NCBI GenBank assembly: GCA_902464485.1
Contig: CABQJJ010000004.1
Coordinates: 17,790 to 81,789, forward strand
DNA: 64,000 bases
From: an uncultured Collinsella sp.
GTDB taxonomy: Bacteria; Actinomycetota; Coriobacteriia; Coriobacteriales; Coriobacteriaceae
Reading direction: 5' to 3'
The notes under the pieces are model-generated. The model saw only the letters and a program-made list of their open reading frames with translations. It had not been told where the DNA came from and ran no database searches. The translations under genes and the position numbers were made by a program. This document shows, one piece after another, positions 1 to 10,110 of this stretch (position 1 is the stretch's first letter; each line of letters opens with the position of its first letter).

Positions 1-98
1 CCGAGCCGGCGCCTGAGCCTGAGCCTGTGCCTGTGCCTGAGCCCGAGCCTGAACCGGCGCCTGAGTCAAGTTCCGACGAGGATCCTCAGGACGAGTAG
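1..98 (+). CDS. C-terminal tail of an unidentified protein (partial)
   Basis: The frame is open from the window edge and stops at TAG 96-98. The 31 visible residues are almost only Glu-Pro, Ala-Pro and Val-Pro dipeptides, followed by an acidic Ser/Asp/Glu end. Such EP repeats form extended, flexible, often wall-spanning or linker segments. The body of the protein lies outside the window, so no function can be given. A strong hairpin about 50 bases downstream would end its transcript. Confidence 0.6.
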   Translation, partial: EPAPEPEPVPVPEPEPEPAPESSSDEDPQDE

Positions 99-106
99 CC
101 ATGCCG

Positions 107-135
107 CCTGCCATTTGGGGACGGGGTAGAAATGG
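107..135. repeat. REP-like repeat, single copy
   Basis: This 29-base sequence contains TTGGGGACGGGGTAGAAATG and differs at two positions from the arms of the inverted repeat at 1764-1896. It lies directly behind the stop codon of the first gene. Confidence 0.6.
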
Positions 136-149
136 TAGAAATAGCGCTT

Positions 150-200
150 GACAAATGAGCGGGGGCGGACGTCTTCGAAACGTCCGCCCCCGCTTTGTCA
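150..200. terminator. Bidirectional rho-independent terminator
   Basis: A 13-bp perfect GC-rich stem (GCGGGGGCGGACG, 159-171, with 181-193) is flanked by TGACAAA on the left and TTTGTCA on the right, giving a U-rich tail on either strand. It lies between two convergent genes, the EP-rich protein on + and the M20 amidohydrolase on -. Confidence 0.85.
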
Positions 201-239
201 TTGCGATGTGGCTATGACTGTGCGCTGGCCGCGAGCCGA

Positions 240-1703
240 CTATTCGTCATGGCTTTCCTCGTGACGAGCGGCAGCGCGTGCATCATGGATACCTTTGATT
301 GCTGCGTGGCGCGCGGCGCGGGCGTCGTGCATGGCGTCGCGGGCCTCGGCGGCTGTGGCCTTGGCAGAGCGCAGCTTGGCGGCCAAGTCGGGGTTGGTCT
401 CGGCAACCGCGGCGATCGTGGGGCCGTCGAGCTCCTCTTGCGTGGGCTCGGCCAAAAAGTCGATGGCATACTGGGCGGCTACCATGGAACCCTTGGCCAG
501 TACCGACTCGTCAATCTTGTAGAAGCAAGAATGTTGGGCGTACGTGGCGCCAATCTGGGGGTTGCGCGTGCCGACAAAGGCGAGCACGCCCGGCACGCGG
601 CGCAGATACTCCGAGAAGTCCTCGCCCGAAAGTGTGCCGCGATAATGGCCTTCGCCAGCTGCACCCAGGCACTTGACCACGGCCTGACGGCAGCGCTCGC
701 TCGAGGCGGCATCGTTTTCGACCTTGTAGTTGGCGATGGTGTAGTCGGTAAGTTCGGCCTCGGCGCCCAGGGCTGCCGCGGTGTGCTCCACGATGCGGCG
801 CATGAGCTCCGGCATTTCCTCGTGGGTCGAATCACCATAGGTGCGCACCGTGCCGGCGAGGTAGGCGGTGCCGGCGATGACGTTGCGTGCGGTGCCGCCA
901 TGCAGCTCGCCGACGGTGATGACGGCAGGCTCGTAGGGGCTGATTTCGCGCGAGACGATGGTCTGCAGGGCGTTGACAATCTCTGCCGCTACCATAACGG
1001 CGTCGTGGCCGCGCTGGGGCATGGCGCCGTGGCATGAGGTGCCGCGAACGTCGATGCGGAACCAGTCGGTATTGGCCATGCGCGGGCCGGGCTCGCAGCT
1101 TACGGTGCCGGCATCGACCTCGCTCCAGATGTGCGCGGCGTAGGCGCCATCGACGCCATCGAGCACGCCGGTGCCGATCATGAGCTTGGCGCCCTGGCCG
1201 TTTTCCTCACTGGGCTGGAAGACGATACGGACCTCGCCGTGGATGTCGTCGGTCATATGGCGCAGGATCTGCAGCGTGCCGAGCATCATGGCGATGTGGC
1301 AATCGTGACCGCAGGCGTGCATGCAGCCCTCGTTGACGCTGGCGAACTCCTCGCCAGTCTGCTCGGTGACGGGCAGAGCGTCGATATCGGCGCGCAGCAG
1401 GATACGGCGGCGCGGCGTGCCGTCCTCGCGGTAGGCATCCGGCGCGGTGCCGCGAAGCGTTGCCACCAGGCCCGTTTTAAGCGGGCGCTCGTAGGGGATA
1501 TTCATGGCGTCGAGCTGGTTGGCGATGTCGGAGGTCGTGCGCTCCTCGGCAAGGCTCAGCTCGGGGTGCTTATGAAAGTGCCGGCGCTGCTTGATGATGT
1601 AGGGCTCAAACTCGGCGGCGATATCCTGAATGGCTGCGGTGACGTCGTCTGCCGCTCGCGCCTCGGTCGCCGCCATAATTTGCTGTGCCTTGGTCTTCGT
1701 CAT
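240..1703 (-). CDS. M20 family metallo-amidohydrolase / peptidase
   Basis: A 487-residue protein of the M20D amidohydrolase family (hippurate hydrolase, N-acyl-amino-acid and carboxypeptidase relatives), expected to hydrolyse an N-acyl or peptide bond with a two-metal centre in the cytoplasm. Family signatures are the early RRHFHKHPELS, the metal-binding LRADIDALPV and MHACGHDCHIAMML, QPSEENGQGA with its catalytic Glu pair, and the late SGEDFSEYL. The start was put at the ATG ending at 1703 because AAGGAGC lies just before it; the frame stays open further upstream but runs into a repeat. The last 70 residues are an Ala-rich, charged, probably coiled-coil extension that is not part of the family fold. 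Substrate unknown. Confidence 0.85.
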   Translation of the reverse strand: MTKTKAQQIMAATEARAADDVTAAIQDIAAEFEPYIIKQRRHFHKHPELSLAEERTTSDIANQLDAMNIPYERPLKTGLVATLRGTAPDAYREDGTPRRRILLRADIDALPVTEQTGEEFASVNEGCMHACGHDCHIAMMLGTLQILRHMTDDIHGEVRIVFQPSEENGQGAKLMIGTGVLDGVDGAYAAHIWSEVDAGTVSCEPGPRMANTDWFRIDVRGTSCHGAMPQRGHDAVMVAAEIVNALQTIVSREISPYEPAVITVGELHGGTARNVIAGTAYLAGTVRTYGDSTHEEMPELMRRIVEHTAAALGAEAELTDYTIANYKVENDAASSERCRQAVVKCLGAAGEGHYRGTLSGEDFSEYLRRVPGVLAFVGTRNPQIGATYAQHSCFYKIDESVLAKGSMVAAQYAIDFLAEPTQEELDGPTIAAVAETNPDLAAKLRSAKATAAEARDAMHDARAARHAAIKGIHDARAAARHEESHDE

Positions 1704-1763
1704 GGTCGATTTGCTCCTTGCTGGGTTGATCGCAAAATCGTACAGGCTCTCTCCAGTATGCCA

Positions 1764-1896
1764 CCTGCCACCTGGGGACGGGGTAGAAATGGATGCCTCC
1801 GTAACCTTGACAGGTCCAGATTGCTTGCGCATGCAGCTTCAAATGCGATTGTCAAGCTTGAAATCTACCATTTCTACCCCGTCCCCAGGTGGCAGG
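1764..1896. repeat. Long inverted repeat, 29-bp perfect arms
   Basis: Arms at 1764-1792 and 1868-1896 are perfect reverse complements containing CTGGGGACGGGGTAGAAATG. The 75-base spacer shows no gene. A third copy of the arm is at 107-135. It sits in the divergent space between the two amidohydrolase genes. Confidence 0.8.
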
Positions 1897-2006
1897 TAGG
1901 GGCCGTTGGGGTGGGGAAAGTCGCCGTTTGCCGCTTGGCGTTTTGTATCAGGGGTGGGGGAGTACACTCGAGGATATTGAATTTCCTGCCAGAGATGGGG
2001 GCGCCC

Positions 2007-3644
2007 ATGCTACATATCGATCGGATTATCCGCTCCAAGAACGTCTTTACCGCGCAAGACGGCATCGATACCGCCCGCGAGCTGGCGATTGCCATCGCAG
2101 GCGACCGTATCGTCGCAGTCGGCAAGCCTGATGACGTGATTGCCGCCGCTCCCGCCGCCACGCCGGTTATCGACTACGGTGAGCAGTTTGTCTGCCCCGG
2201 TTTCCATGACGCGCACTTGCACTTCTTTCATACCTCGGTTGGCTCCTCGCCGTATATGCTCATGGATATGGGCACGTCCGAGGCAGCGCTGGTCCAGCAT
2301 GCGCTCGAGTTTTCTCAAGACCTGCCCGATGACGCTTGGGTCGTGACGCAGGGCTGGCGTGATTACCGCTGGGACCCGCCCGAGCATCCCACCAAGGTAT
2401 CGCTCGATGCGGCCTTTCCCGACCGCCCCTGTGTGATGTACTCGGGCGACGGGCATACGCTGTGGCTCAATAGCCGCGCGCTCGAGGCGCTTGGCGTGAC
2501 GTGCGACAGCGAGCCGCCGGCGGGTGGTAGCTACGACAGGGATGCAAATGGCGAGCTCACGGGTATTGCCCACGAGGCTGCGGCCATGCAGCTGCTGCCG
2601 CGTTGTCTTGAGTGGCTGGGCGAGGACCGCATCGCGAGCGCCTACGCCGATCAAATGAAGCGCATGGCCGAGCAGGGCATCACCTCGATCTGCGATATGT
2701 CGCTCATGCCCATGCCAGGTTGCGATTTTATCCGCGACGACGTCTACGACAAACTGCAGACAGCCGGCAAGCTGGGCATTCGTGCCCATCTGTTCCCCAC
2801 ACTGCTGGATGACCAATCGCGCTTGGAAGAACTTCAGACTCGTTACGCAGACAACGCGTTGCTCTCGGCTCCGGGCTTTAAGCAGTTCTTCGATGGCGTG
2901 TCGAGCGAACACACGGCATATCTCACCGAGCCCTATGCTAATCCGCGCTTCCCGGGCGACCAGGGCCGCCTGACGGTTCCCGCCGAGCGCATGCGCAAGT
3001 TGGTTCTGGCGGCAGCCGAGCGCGGCCACACCGTGCGCATTCACGTTATCGGCGACGGCGCCATCCATGCTGCACTGGATATCTTTGAGGAGGCGGCAGA
3101 GCTCTACGGCTTGCCCCACCACGGCCATAACACGCTTGAACATCTCGAGAATCTACTGCCCGAGGACATCGATCGTCTGCGCAAGCTCAATGTGATCGCC
3201 TCGAGCCAGCCCTGCCATATCACGCTCGATCCAGGCGGCCCCGAGCGTGATTTGGGCTTGGAGCGCAGCCACATCATGTGGCCGTTTGCGACCTATAAGC
3301 AGCGCGGCATCCGCCAAGCCTTCGGCACCGATAGCCCCATCACAGCCGTTACCAGCATGAACGTGCTCTACACGGCTATCACGCGCCAAGACCCCCGCAG
3401 CCACTGGCCCGAGGGCGGCTGGTTACCGAGTGAGCGTATCGACGCGGCAACGGCCCTGCGCAACTACACCTTGGGAAGTGCCTATGCGGCAGGCGACGAG
3501 CAAAACCTCGGCAGCTTGGAGCCCGGCAAATACGCCGACCTAGTGGTCCTAGACCAAAACCCGCTCACCATAGACCCCCAGGAGCTGCAAGCTACCAAGG
3601 TTCAGGCCACCTACCTTGCAGGTAACCTCATCTACGAGCGCTAG
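2007..3644 (+). CDS. YtcJ-like metal-dependent amidohydrolase
   Basis: A 545-residue amidohydrolase of the YtcJ / amidohydrolase-3 type, a TIM-barrel enzyme with a zinc centre. The N-terminal beta-sandwich is followed by the metal motif GFHDAHLHFF, a second His region (HVIGDGAIHAALDIF), ASSQPCHI, the metal-ligand region FGTDSPI, and the C-terminal sandwich motif GSLEPGKYADLVVLDQNP. Members of this family are often annotated as deacetylases or imide hydrolases, but the substrate cannot be read from the sequence. The start ATG at 2007 follows a G-rich stretch; ATG 1995 in the same frame is possible. It is transcribed divergently from the M20 gene. Cytoplasmic, no signal peptide. Confidence 0.85.
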   Translation: MLHIDRIIRSKNVFTAQDGIDTARELAIAIAGDRIVAVGKPDDVIAAAPAATPVIDYGEQFVCPGFHDAHLHFFHTSVGSSPYMLMDMGTSEAALVQHALEFSQDLPDDAWVVTQGWRDYRWDPPEHPTKVSLDAAFPDRPCVMYSGDGHTLWLNSRALEALGVTCDSEPPAGGSYDRDANGELTGIAHEAAAMQLLPRCLEWLGEDRIASAYADQMKRMAEQGITSICDMSLMPMPGCDFIRDDVYDKLQTAGKLGIRAHLFPTLLDDQSRLEELQTRYADNALLSAPGFKQFFDGVSSEHTAYLTEPYANPRFPGDQGRLTVPAERMRKLVLAAAERGHTVRIHVIGDGAIHAALDIFEEAAELYGLPHHGHNTLEHLENLLPEDIDRLRKLNVIASSQPCHITLDPGGPERDLGLERSHIMWPFATYKQRGIRQAFGTDSPITAVTSMNVLYTAITRQDPRSHWPEGGWLPSERIDAATALRNYTLGSAYAAGDEQNLGSLEPGKYADLVVLDQNPLTIDPQELQATKVQATYLAGNLIYER

Positions 3645-3708
3645 TCCATCCGCATCGCCATTTTGCTGCACTGACTTTTCCGAATACCGGGCCCGAATTA
3701 GTTAGCCT

Positions 3709-3843
3709 GGCTCCCGGGGCGGACCGGAGGGCATGAAGTTTGTCGCGAGTTCCGCACGCAAAGGAAAGCACTTAATGTGCTTTCCGTCTTGCGCAGGACT
3801 GTAGAGCAGCAAACTTCATGCCCTCCGGTCCGCCCCGGGAGCC
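3709..3843. repeat. 135-bp long hairpin element, 34-bp perfect arms
   Basis: Arms 3709-3742 and 3810-3843 are perfect reverse complements (core CGGACCGGAGGGCATGAAGT). The interior folds again on nearly the same centre: GGAAAGCAC (3763-3771) pairs with GTGCTTTCC (3777-3785), and the segments between are partly complementary. The whole unit can therefore form one long rod-like hairpin. It has no T-run and no coding frame. The 3645-4011 gap holds only this element and the groES leader. Confidence 0.85.
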
Positions 3844-4011
3844 ACCGCTAAGTTATCCCCCGGCATTCAGAAAATCTAAGTGCCAAAAAATAAGATTTTT
3901 TGACTCCGTGTTGTATAACCCGCCATTCGTGGGTACCATTCAACGCGTACGCAAACAAAAAGGGTTAACCCGCGCGGCATGACCGCGCGGCCCACAAAGG
4001 AGGAAACAAGC

Positions 4012-4305
4012 ATGTCGTCTTTGAAGCCGCTTGCAGATCGCGTCTTGGTCAAGCCCGACGAGGCCGAGCAGAAGACCGCCTCTGGTCTGTACATCGCCAG
4101 CAACGCTCAGGAGAAGCCGCAGCGCGGCACCATCGTTGCCGTGGGCGCCGGCAAGGTCAACGACAAGGGTGAGCGCATCCCCATGGACGTCAAGGTCGGC
4201 GACGTTGTCATCTACGGTAAGTTCGGTGGCAACGAGGTCAAGGTCGACGGCGAGAAGTATCTGCTCATGCGCGCCGATGACATCTACGCTGTCGTCGAGG
4301 CCTAG
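4012..4305 (+). CDS. groES: GroES co-chaperonin
   Basis: A 97-residue GroES, the heptameric lid of the GroEL folding chamber. It begins LKPLADRVLVKP, has the mobile loop region with EKPQRGTIVAVGAG, and continues with VKVGDVVIYGKFGG and a C-terminal strand ending in DIYAVVEA, at the normal family length. An excellent AAAGGAGGAAACA ribosome site fixes ATG 4012. groEL follows 96 bases later, so the two form the classic operon. No CIRCE element (TTAGCACTC-N9-GAGTGCTAA) is visible upstream, so HrcA control through that site is not supported here. Confidence 0.97.
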   Translation: MSSLKPLADRVLVKPDEAEQKTASGLYIASNAQEKPQRGTIVAVGAGKVNDKGERIPMDVKVGDVVIYGKFGGNEVKVDGEKYLLMRADDIYAVVEA

Positions 4306-4323
4306 TCTCGTCAGAATCTCTGA

Positions 4324-6039
<1,716 letters not shown>

Positions 6040-6118
6040 GGCCGACAAGGTCTAGAACTCCCACCGGGAATCCGGGGGGCGTGACGGGGCTTCTCTCCGG
6101 AACGTTCTCGGTTAGATT

Positions 6119-6167
6119 GGGGCCCTTTGTCCTGCTCCTTTGGAGCCGCGGACAAGGGGTCCTTTTT
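6119..6167 (+). terminator. Terminator of groESL
   Basis: GGCCCTTTGTCC (6121-6132) pairs with GGACAAGGGGTCC (6150-6162), followed by TTTTTG. The rest of the 299-base gap to the next gene shows only a second hairpin near 6306. Confidence 0.85.
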
Positions 6168-6305
6168 GTGCTGAATTATTGTTCAGCTATTTCGGGATCT
6201 CTCATTTGTTCGACTTTAATCGACTGTCTGCTCTATTGAGTGGCGGGCTCGTCTCAACTCGCGTCTTGCAAGTTCTTGGGTAGACGGCTTGCTCGAGATT
6301 TATGA

Positions 6306-6333
6306 AAGGGGCCGTCCCGCGGGACGGCCCCTT
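6306..6333. terminator. Terminator hairpin behind the NYN gene
   Basis: AAGGGGCCGTCCCG and its complement form a 14-bp perfect stem with almost no loop. On the minus strand it follows the stop of the NYN-domain gene by six bases and is followed by TTTCAT, so it probably ends that transcript. Confidence 0.7.
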
Positions 6334-6338
6334 ACTTG

Positions 6339-7034
6339 CTATCTGACTTTGGCAGGATCGAACTCATTCGATATATCTTCGATGCCATCAGATTGAAGAA
6401 CGAGCTCGCTAGGCAGATGGTGGCCCATCGGATCGATTAGGAAATCGAGTCCTGCCCTTCTGGCCGTTTTTGCGACTGGGATGAAGTCTGTGTCGCCAGC
6501 TATGAGGACGATCTGATCAACAGTTCTCCCATGGGCGAGCGAGGCGACATCGAGTCCGATTCTCATGTCAACACCGGATTGCTTTAACCCAACGAGGGTG
6601 AAATCTTCCTGCCCGAGGTCGGTTGTTGTCAACTCACCCTTGAGCAGCTTCTTGAGCGATTCTTGTTTCAGGTTGTAATGCGCGTTCGCTGAGCGTAGTT
6701 CGCCCATGCGCATCGCTACTTTCCTTTTCTCTCCGAGGGCTGCGTGGAAATCAGACATCCATACATTGGAGGGATGCTTCCGGCTGAACACGGTATTGTG
6801 TTCGTCCCAGGGCTGCTTAAAAGTGCCGTTTTCCAGTGGTGGACAGTTGTAGAAGAAGATTCTGTATAGGGAGCGGTCGCCGTATTCTAGCGTCATCTTT
6901 CGTTTGGCGGATATGTGTCGCAGGGCATAGGCATGACATTCCGATGCGCGCTTTTCGGGTGAAGTGTCTCCCCATAGCCTGCGCGCTCGTTTCAGGAAGA
7001 AATTTCCATCGATTAGGACAGCGGTTCTTGTCAT
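6339..7034 (-). CDS. NYN (LabA-like PIN) domain protein
   Basis: A 231-residue protein of the NYN/LabA group, a PIN-fold family of predicted metal-dependent ribonucleases or nucleic-acid-binding proteins. The first acidic motif is TAVLIDGNFF at residues 4-13; the second is VLIAGDTDFIPVAKTARRAG near residue 180, with further conserved QEDFTLVGLKQSGVDMRIGLD between them. The start at 7034 is fixed by GCAGGAGATATC; upstream in-frame codons lack such a site. It stands alone, convergent with groESL, and base use is clearly lower in GC than its neighbours, which suggests recent acquisition. Its role is unknown; relatives occur both as housekeeping genes and in mobile regions. Confidence 0.8.
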   Translation of the reverse strand: MTRTAVLIDGNFFLKRARRLWGDTSPEKRASECHAYALRHISAKRKMTLEYGDRSLYRIFFYNCPPLENGTFKQPWDEHNTVFSRKHPSNVWMSDFHAALGEKRKVAMRMGELRSANAHYNLKQESLKKLLKGELTTTDLGQEDFTLVGLKQSGVDMRIGLDVASLAHGRTVDQIVLIAGDTDFIPVAKTARRAGLDFLIDPMGHHLPSELVLQSDGIEDISNEFDPAKVR

Positions 7035-7381
7035 GATATCTCCTGCTACATGAATTGACCCCCGAGCTGTGGTACTCCGGCTAAAGATTGGAGCCACTGT
7101 CGGAGGTCTTCAAAAAACGGAGGACAGGGAGATGGCGGAAAACCTAATTTCTCTGTCTGGCTTGAGTTTACATCCATTGGCTCAGCAATTTGTGGTGGAA
7201 TTCGGGTTAGATTGTGGAATCGCGCCCTTTGCACTTCGGGGAATTCTGCGTTGACTGCCCTTCTTGATCTTTCGTACTTGTCTGCGATCAGTTGTTAGCG
7301 TGCTGCAGCATCGTTGTTGCGCCGCTCTATCCCGGGCGTATTTCTGGAGCGTTTCCCCGCCATAAATTACCCTCGGCATAC

Positions 7382-7409
7382 TTGCACGAAAGCCTACTGG
7401 TGCTACACT
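7382..7409 (+). promoter_or_regulatory. Promoter of the riboflavin uptake operon
   Basis: TTGCAC (7382-7387) and TACACT (7404-7409) are 16 bases apart, placing the start of transcription just before the FMN riboswitch. The rest of 7035-7380 is lower-GC sequence without a supported gene. Confidence 0.6.
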
Positions 7410-7419
7410 TGCAATTGCT

Positions 7420-7602
7420 GTTTCAGGGCGGGGTGAAATTCCCTACTGGCGGTAAATCGGGCGGTGCCAAAGGGGCGCTGCGGCACAGGCGAGGTGCCTG
7501 CGTTCGTGCCGATGAGTCCGCGACCCGTGTGTGCGTTGGTTCGCATACCGGCTGAACTGGTGAGATTCCAGTACCAACGGTTAGAGTCCGGATGAAAGAG
7601 GC
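7420..7602 (+). ncRNA. FMN riboswitch (RFN element)
   Basis: The conserved RFN blocks are present in order: CAGGGCGGGGTGAAATTCCC, TACTGGCGGTAAA, GAGTCCGCGAC, then CTGGTGAGATTCCAGTACC and GTTAGAGTCCGGATGAAAGA. This aptamer binds FMN and represses riboflavin genes when FMN is plentiful. It directly precedes ribU. No long T-run follows, and the gene starts about 10 bases after the last aptamer helix, so control of translation initiation is more likely than termination. Confidence 0.96.
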
Positions 7603-7612
7603 AGGTGATCTT

Positions 7613-8203
7613 ATGTCTGAACAGTCGCAGCATATCCATTTTGAGAACACGAATAGGTGGAGCACCAAACAGCTCGTAACCATGGCGTTGATGTGCGCCT
7701 TGGGCGCCCTGTTTATGTATGTGCAGCTACCCATCCTTCCCTCGGCGCCGTTTTTGACGTATGACCCGTCGCTGGTGCCGGCGATGGTGTGCGGGTTTGC
7801 GTATGGCCCCGGTGCCGGTACCGCTGTTGCCGCTATGGCGATCGTTATCCATGCGCTCACCACGGGTGACTGGGTCGGCGCGCTTATGAACCTGGTTGCC
7901 ACGCTGGGCTACATTCTGCCCGCGGCTATCGTCTACCAGAAGATGCATACCTATAAGGGTGCCGTGATTGGCCTGGTGCTCGGCGTCATTGCCGCTACGG
8001 CGTTGTCTATGGTCGCAAACCTTACCATTGGCGTATGGTTCTGGTATGGCTCGGTCGATGTGATTGCCCCGCTCATGCTTCCTGCCGTGCTGCCGTTTAA
8101 CCTCATCAAGACCGTGCTTAACTCGGTGCTCACGCTTGCAGTGTACAAGGCAGTCTCGAACCTCATCACGCCTAAAAAGGACCAGGTCAAAGGCCGCGCA
8201 TGA
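7613..8203 (+). CDS. ribU: Riboflavin ECF transporter S component RibU
   Basis: A 196-residue membrane protein with about six hydrophobic segments, the substrate-binding (S) component of an energy-coupling-factor importer. It has the N-terminal KQLVTMALMCALGALFMYV, with the Ala-rich face that S components use to dock EcfT, and the LPSAPFLTYDPSLVPAMV region typical of RibU. The FMN riboswitch upstream makes riboflavin the substrate. An ATG at 7592 lies inside the riboswitch core, so 7613 was chosen. Its stop overlaps the next start as ATGA, so the EcfA protein is translationally coupled. Confidence 0.95.
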   Translation: MSEQSQHIHFENTNRWSTKQLVTMALMCALGALFMYVQLPILPSAPFLTYDPSLVPAMVCGFAYGPGAGTAVAAMAIVIHALTTGDWVGALMNLVATLGYILPAAIVYQKMHTYKGAVIGLVLGVIAATALSMVANLTIGVWFWYGSVDVIAPLMLPAVLPFNLIKTVLNSVLTLAVYKAVSNLITPKKDQVKGRA

Positions 8204-10110
8204 TTGAGTGTCGGGGCGTTTCCTTTAGCTATGACGGTGCCGCACCGGCACTCGACGGCGTCGATCTAAACATCGAGGACGGCGAGTTTTTCTGCATCCT
8301 CGGTGGCAACGGGTCGGGCAAGTCAACCTTTGCCAAGCATCTGAATGCGCTGCTGCAGCCCGATGCCGGCACGGTGCGCATCGATGGCATGGATGCGTCC
8401 GACCCCGAGCTGGTCTACGACATTCGCTCGACTGCGGGCATGGTATTCCAGAACCCGGATGATCAGCTGGTGGCGACGCTTGTCGAGGACGATGTTGCCT
8501 TTGGTCCCGAAAACTTGGGCGTGCCATCGGAGCAAATCGCGCAGCGTGTGCGGGATGTGCTGAAGGCTGTGGGCCTAGTGGGCTTTGAGCGCCATGAGAC
8601 CCATGCACTTTCGGGTGGCCAAAAGCAGCGCGTGGCGCTTGCTGGTGTGCTTGCCATGGAACCGCGCGTGCTCATATTGGACGAGGCTTCCTCGATGCTC
8701 GACCCGCGCGGCCGCAAGGGCCTCATGAAGGCTTGTCGCGCGTTGCATGATCGTGGCATGACCATCGTGATGATTACGCACTTTATGGAAGAGGCCGCCG
8801 AGGCCGATCGAGTCGCGGTGTTTCAGGCGGGGCGCGTTGTCATGCTCGGTACGCCCGAGGAGATTCTGACGCGGGCAGATGAGCTTGCGCAGTTGAACTT
8901 GGACATGCCGGAGTCGTGCCGTTTGGGCATGGCGCTTCGTGAGAAGGGCGTGCCCGTTTGCGCGCAGGTGCGTGAGGCGGATATGGTCGCCGAGATTGCA
9001 CAGGTTTATGCCGAGCGGAGCGGGGCGGACACTGGGGAGCAACCTTTCACTTCCGCATCTAACTCGCGTGTCCTTGACAGCGTCTCTTCCGCGACTGACG
9101 GGGCGGGCGCGTCGGAGCTCGTCATCGAGCTATCCCATGTTTCGTACAGTTATTCGCTCAGTCCGCGCGAGCGCCGTCGCTGGTATAAGCGCTCAGCCGC
9201 TGCGGGCAAATCGAACAAACAGGCTCTCTGGGGAAACGACCCTAGCAGTCCGTGGGCGCTGCGCGACGTGTCTTTGGCGGTGCGTCGCGGCGAGTTCTTG
9301 GGGTTAGCAGGCCATACCGGTTCGGGCAAATCCACACTGGTCCAGCATTTCAACGGGTTGATTCGTCCGCAGGAGGGGAGCGTTTGCGCGCTGGGGCTCG
9401 ATCTGTCAAACAAGAAAGACGCCGCCGCGGTTAAGGCCAAGGTTGGCGTGGTGTTTCAGTATCCCGAGCGCCAGCTGTTTGCCGAGACCGTGGTGCAGGA
9501 CGTGGCATTTGGTCCGCACAACCTTGGCCTGTCACAAGACGAGGTCGCGCGCCGCGTTGCGTCATCGCTCGCACGCGTGGGCCTCGACCTTGCCACGATA
9601 GGCGACAAGAGTCCCTTTGAGCTCTCGGGTGGACAGCAGCGGCGCGTGGCGTTTGCCGGCGTGCTCGCCATGGAGCCCGAGGTGCTGGTACTCGATGAAC
9701 CCATGGCAGGTCTCGATCCGGCGGCCCGCAGGGATTTCCTGGGGCTCATTCGCCGTCTTAATGACGAGGGCCTGACCGTTGTCATGGTTTCGCACAGTAT
9801 GGATGACCTGGCAAATTGCTGCGACCGCATCGTTGTGATGAACGAAGGCGCGGTGTTTGCCGAGGGCGCGCCCGCTCAGGTTTTTGCGCATGCGGATGGG
9901 CTCAAGTCGGTCGGCTTGGGCGTACCTGCTGCCCAGCGCATGGCGCTGACGCTTGCGAAGGCAGGCGTGCCGCTGCGCTTCGATGGCCTCTATACGGTTG
10001 AGTCGCTCGCAGTCGAACTGCCAGGCTTGCTGCTCGGCTGTGTGGATGGCCCTTCGGGTGCTTCGCGTCGGGCCGATTCCGGTGCATCCGCGCGAGAGGA
10101 GGGCTGCTAA
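8200..10110 (+). CDS. ecfA: Fused EcfA-EcfA' ATPase of the ECF transporter
   Basis: A 636-residue protein containing both ATPases of an ECF importer in one chain. The N-terminal ABC domain has Walker A GGNGSGKST (about residues 35-43), LSGGQ near 140 and Walker B LILDEASSMLDP. A roughly 50-residue Ser/Ala-rich linker follows, then the second domain with GHTGSGKST near 370, LSGGQ near 477 and LVLDEPMAGLDP. Most ECF systems encode the two as separate genes; here the dimer is covalent. It starts inside ribU (ATGA) and ends one base into ecfT. The complex hydrolyses ATP on the inner face of the membrane to drive riboflavin uptake, and may also serve other S components. Confidence 0.95.
   Translation: MIECRGVSFSYDGAAPALDGVDLNIEDGEFFCILGGNGSGKSTFAKHLNALLQPDAGTVRIDGMDASDPELVYDIRSTAGMVFQNPDDQLVATLVEDDVAFGPENLGVPSEQIAQRVRDVLKAVGLVGFERHETHALSGGQKQRVALAGVLAMEPRVLILDEASSMLDPRGRKGLMKACRALHDRGMTIVMITHFMEEAAEADRVAVFQAGRVVMLGTPEEILTRADELAQLNLDMPESCRLGMALREKGVPVCAQVREADMVAEIAQVYAERSGADTGEQPFTSASNSRVLDSVSSATDGAGASELVIELSHVSYSYSLSPRERRRWYKRSAAAGKSNKQALWGNDPSSPWALRDVSLAVRRGEFLGLAGHTGSGKSTLVQHFNGLIRPQEGSVCALGLDLSNKKDAAAVKAKVGVVFQYPERQLFAETVVQDVAFGPHNLGLSQDEVARRVASSLARVGLDLATIGDKSPFELSGGQQRRVAFAGVLAMEPEVLVLDEPMAGLDPAARRDFLGLIRRLNDEGLTVVMVSHSMDDLANCCDRIVVMNEGAVFAEGAPAQVFAHADGLKSVGLGVPAAQRMALTLAKAGVPLRFDGLYTVESLAVELPGLLLGCVDGPSGASRRADSGASAREEGC

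Noticed and set aside
1131..2006. Upstream extension of the YtcJ-like amidohydrolase frame
   Set aside because: It runs antisense through the M20 gene and the inverted repeat and has no family similarity.
3844..4011. CIRCE operator or HrcA control before groES
   Set aside because: No TTAGCACTC-N9-GAGTGCTAA or close variant could be found; the TATAAC near 3914 has no suitable -35 box.
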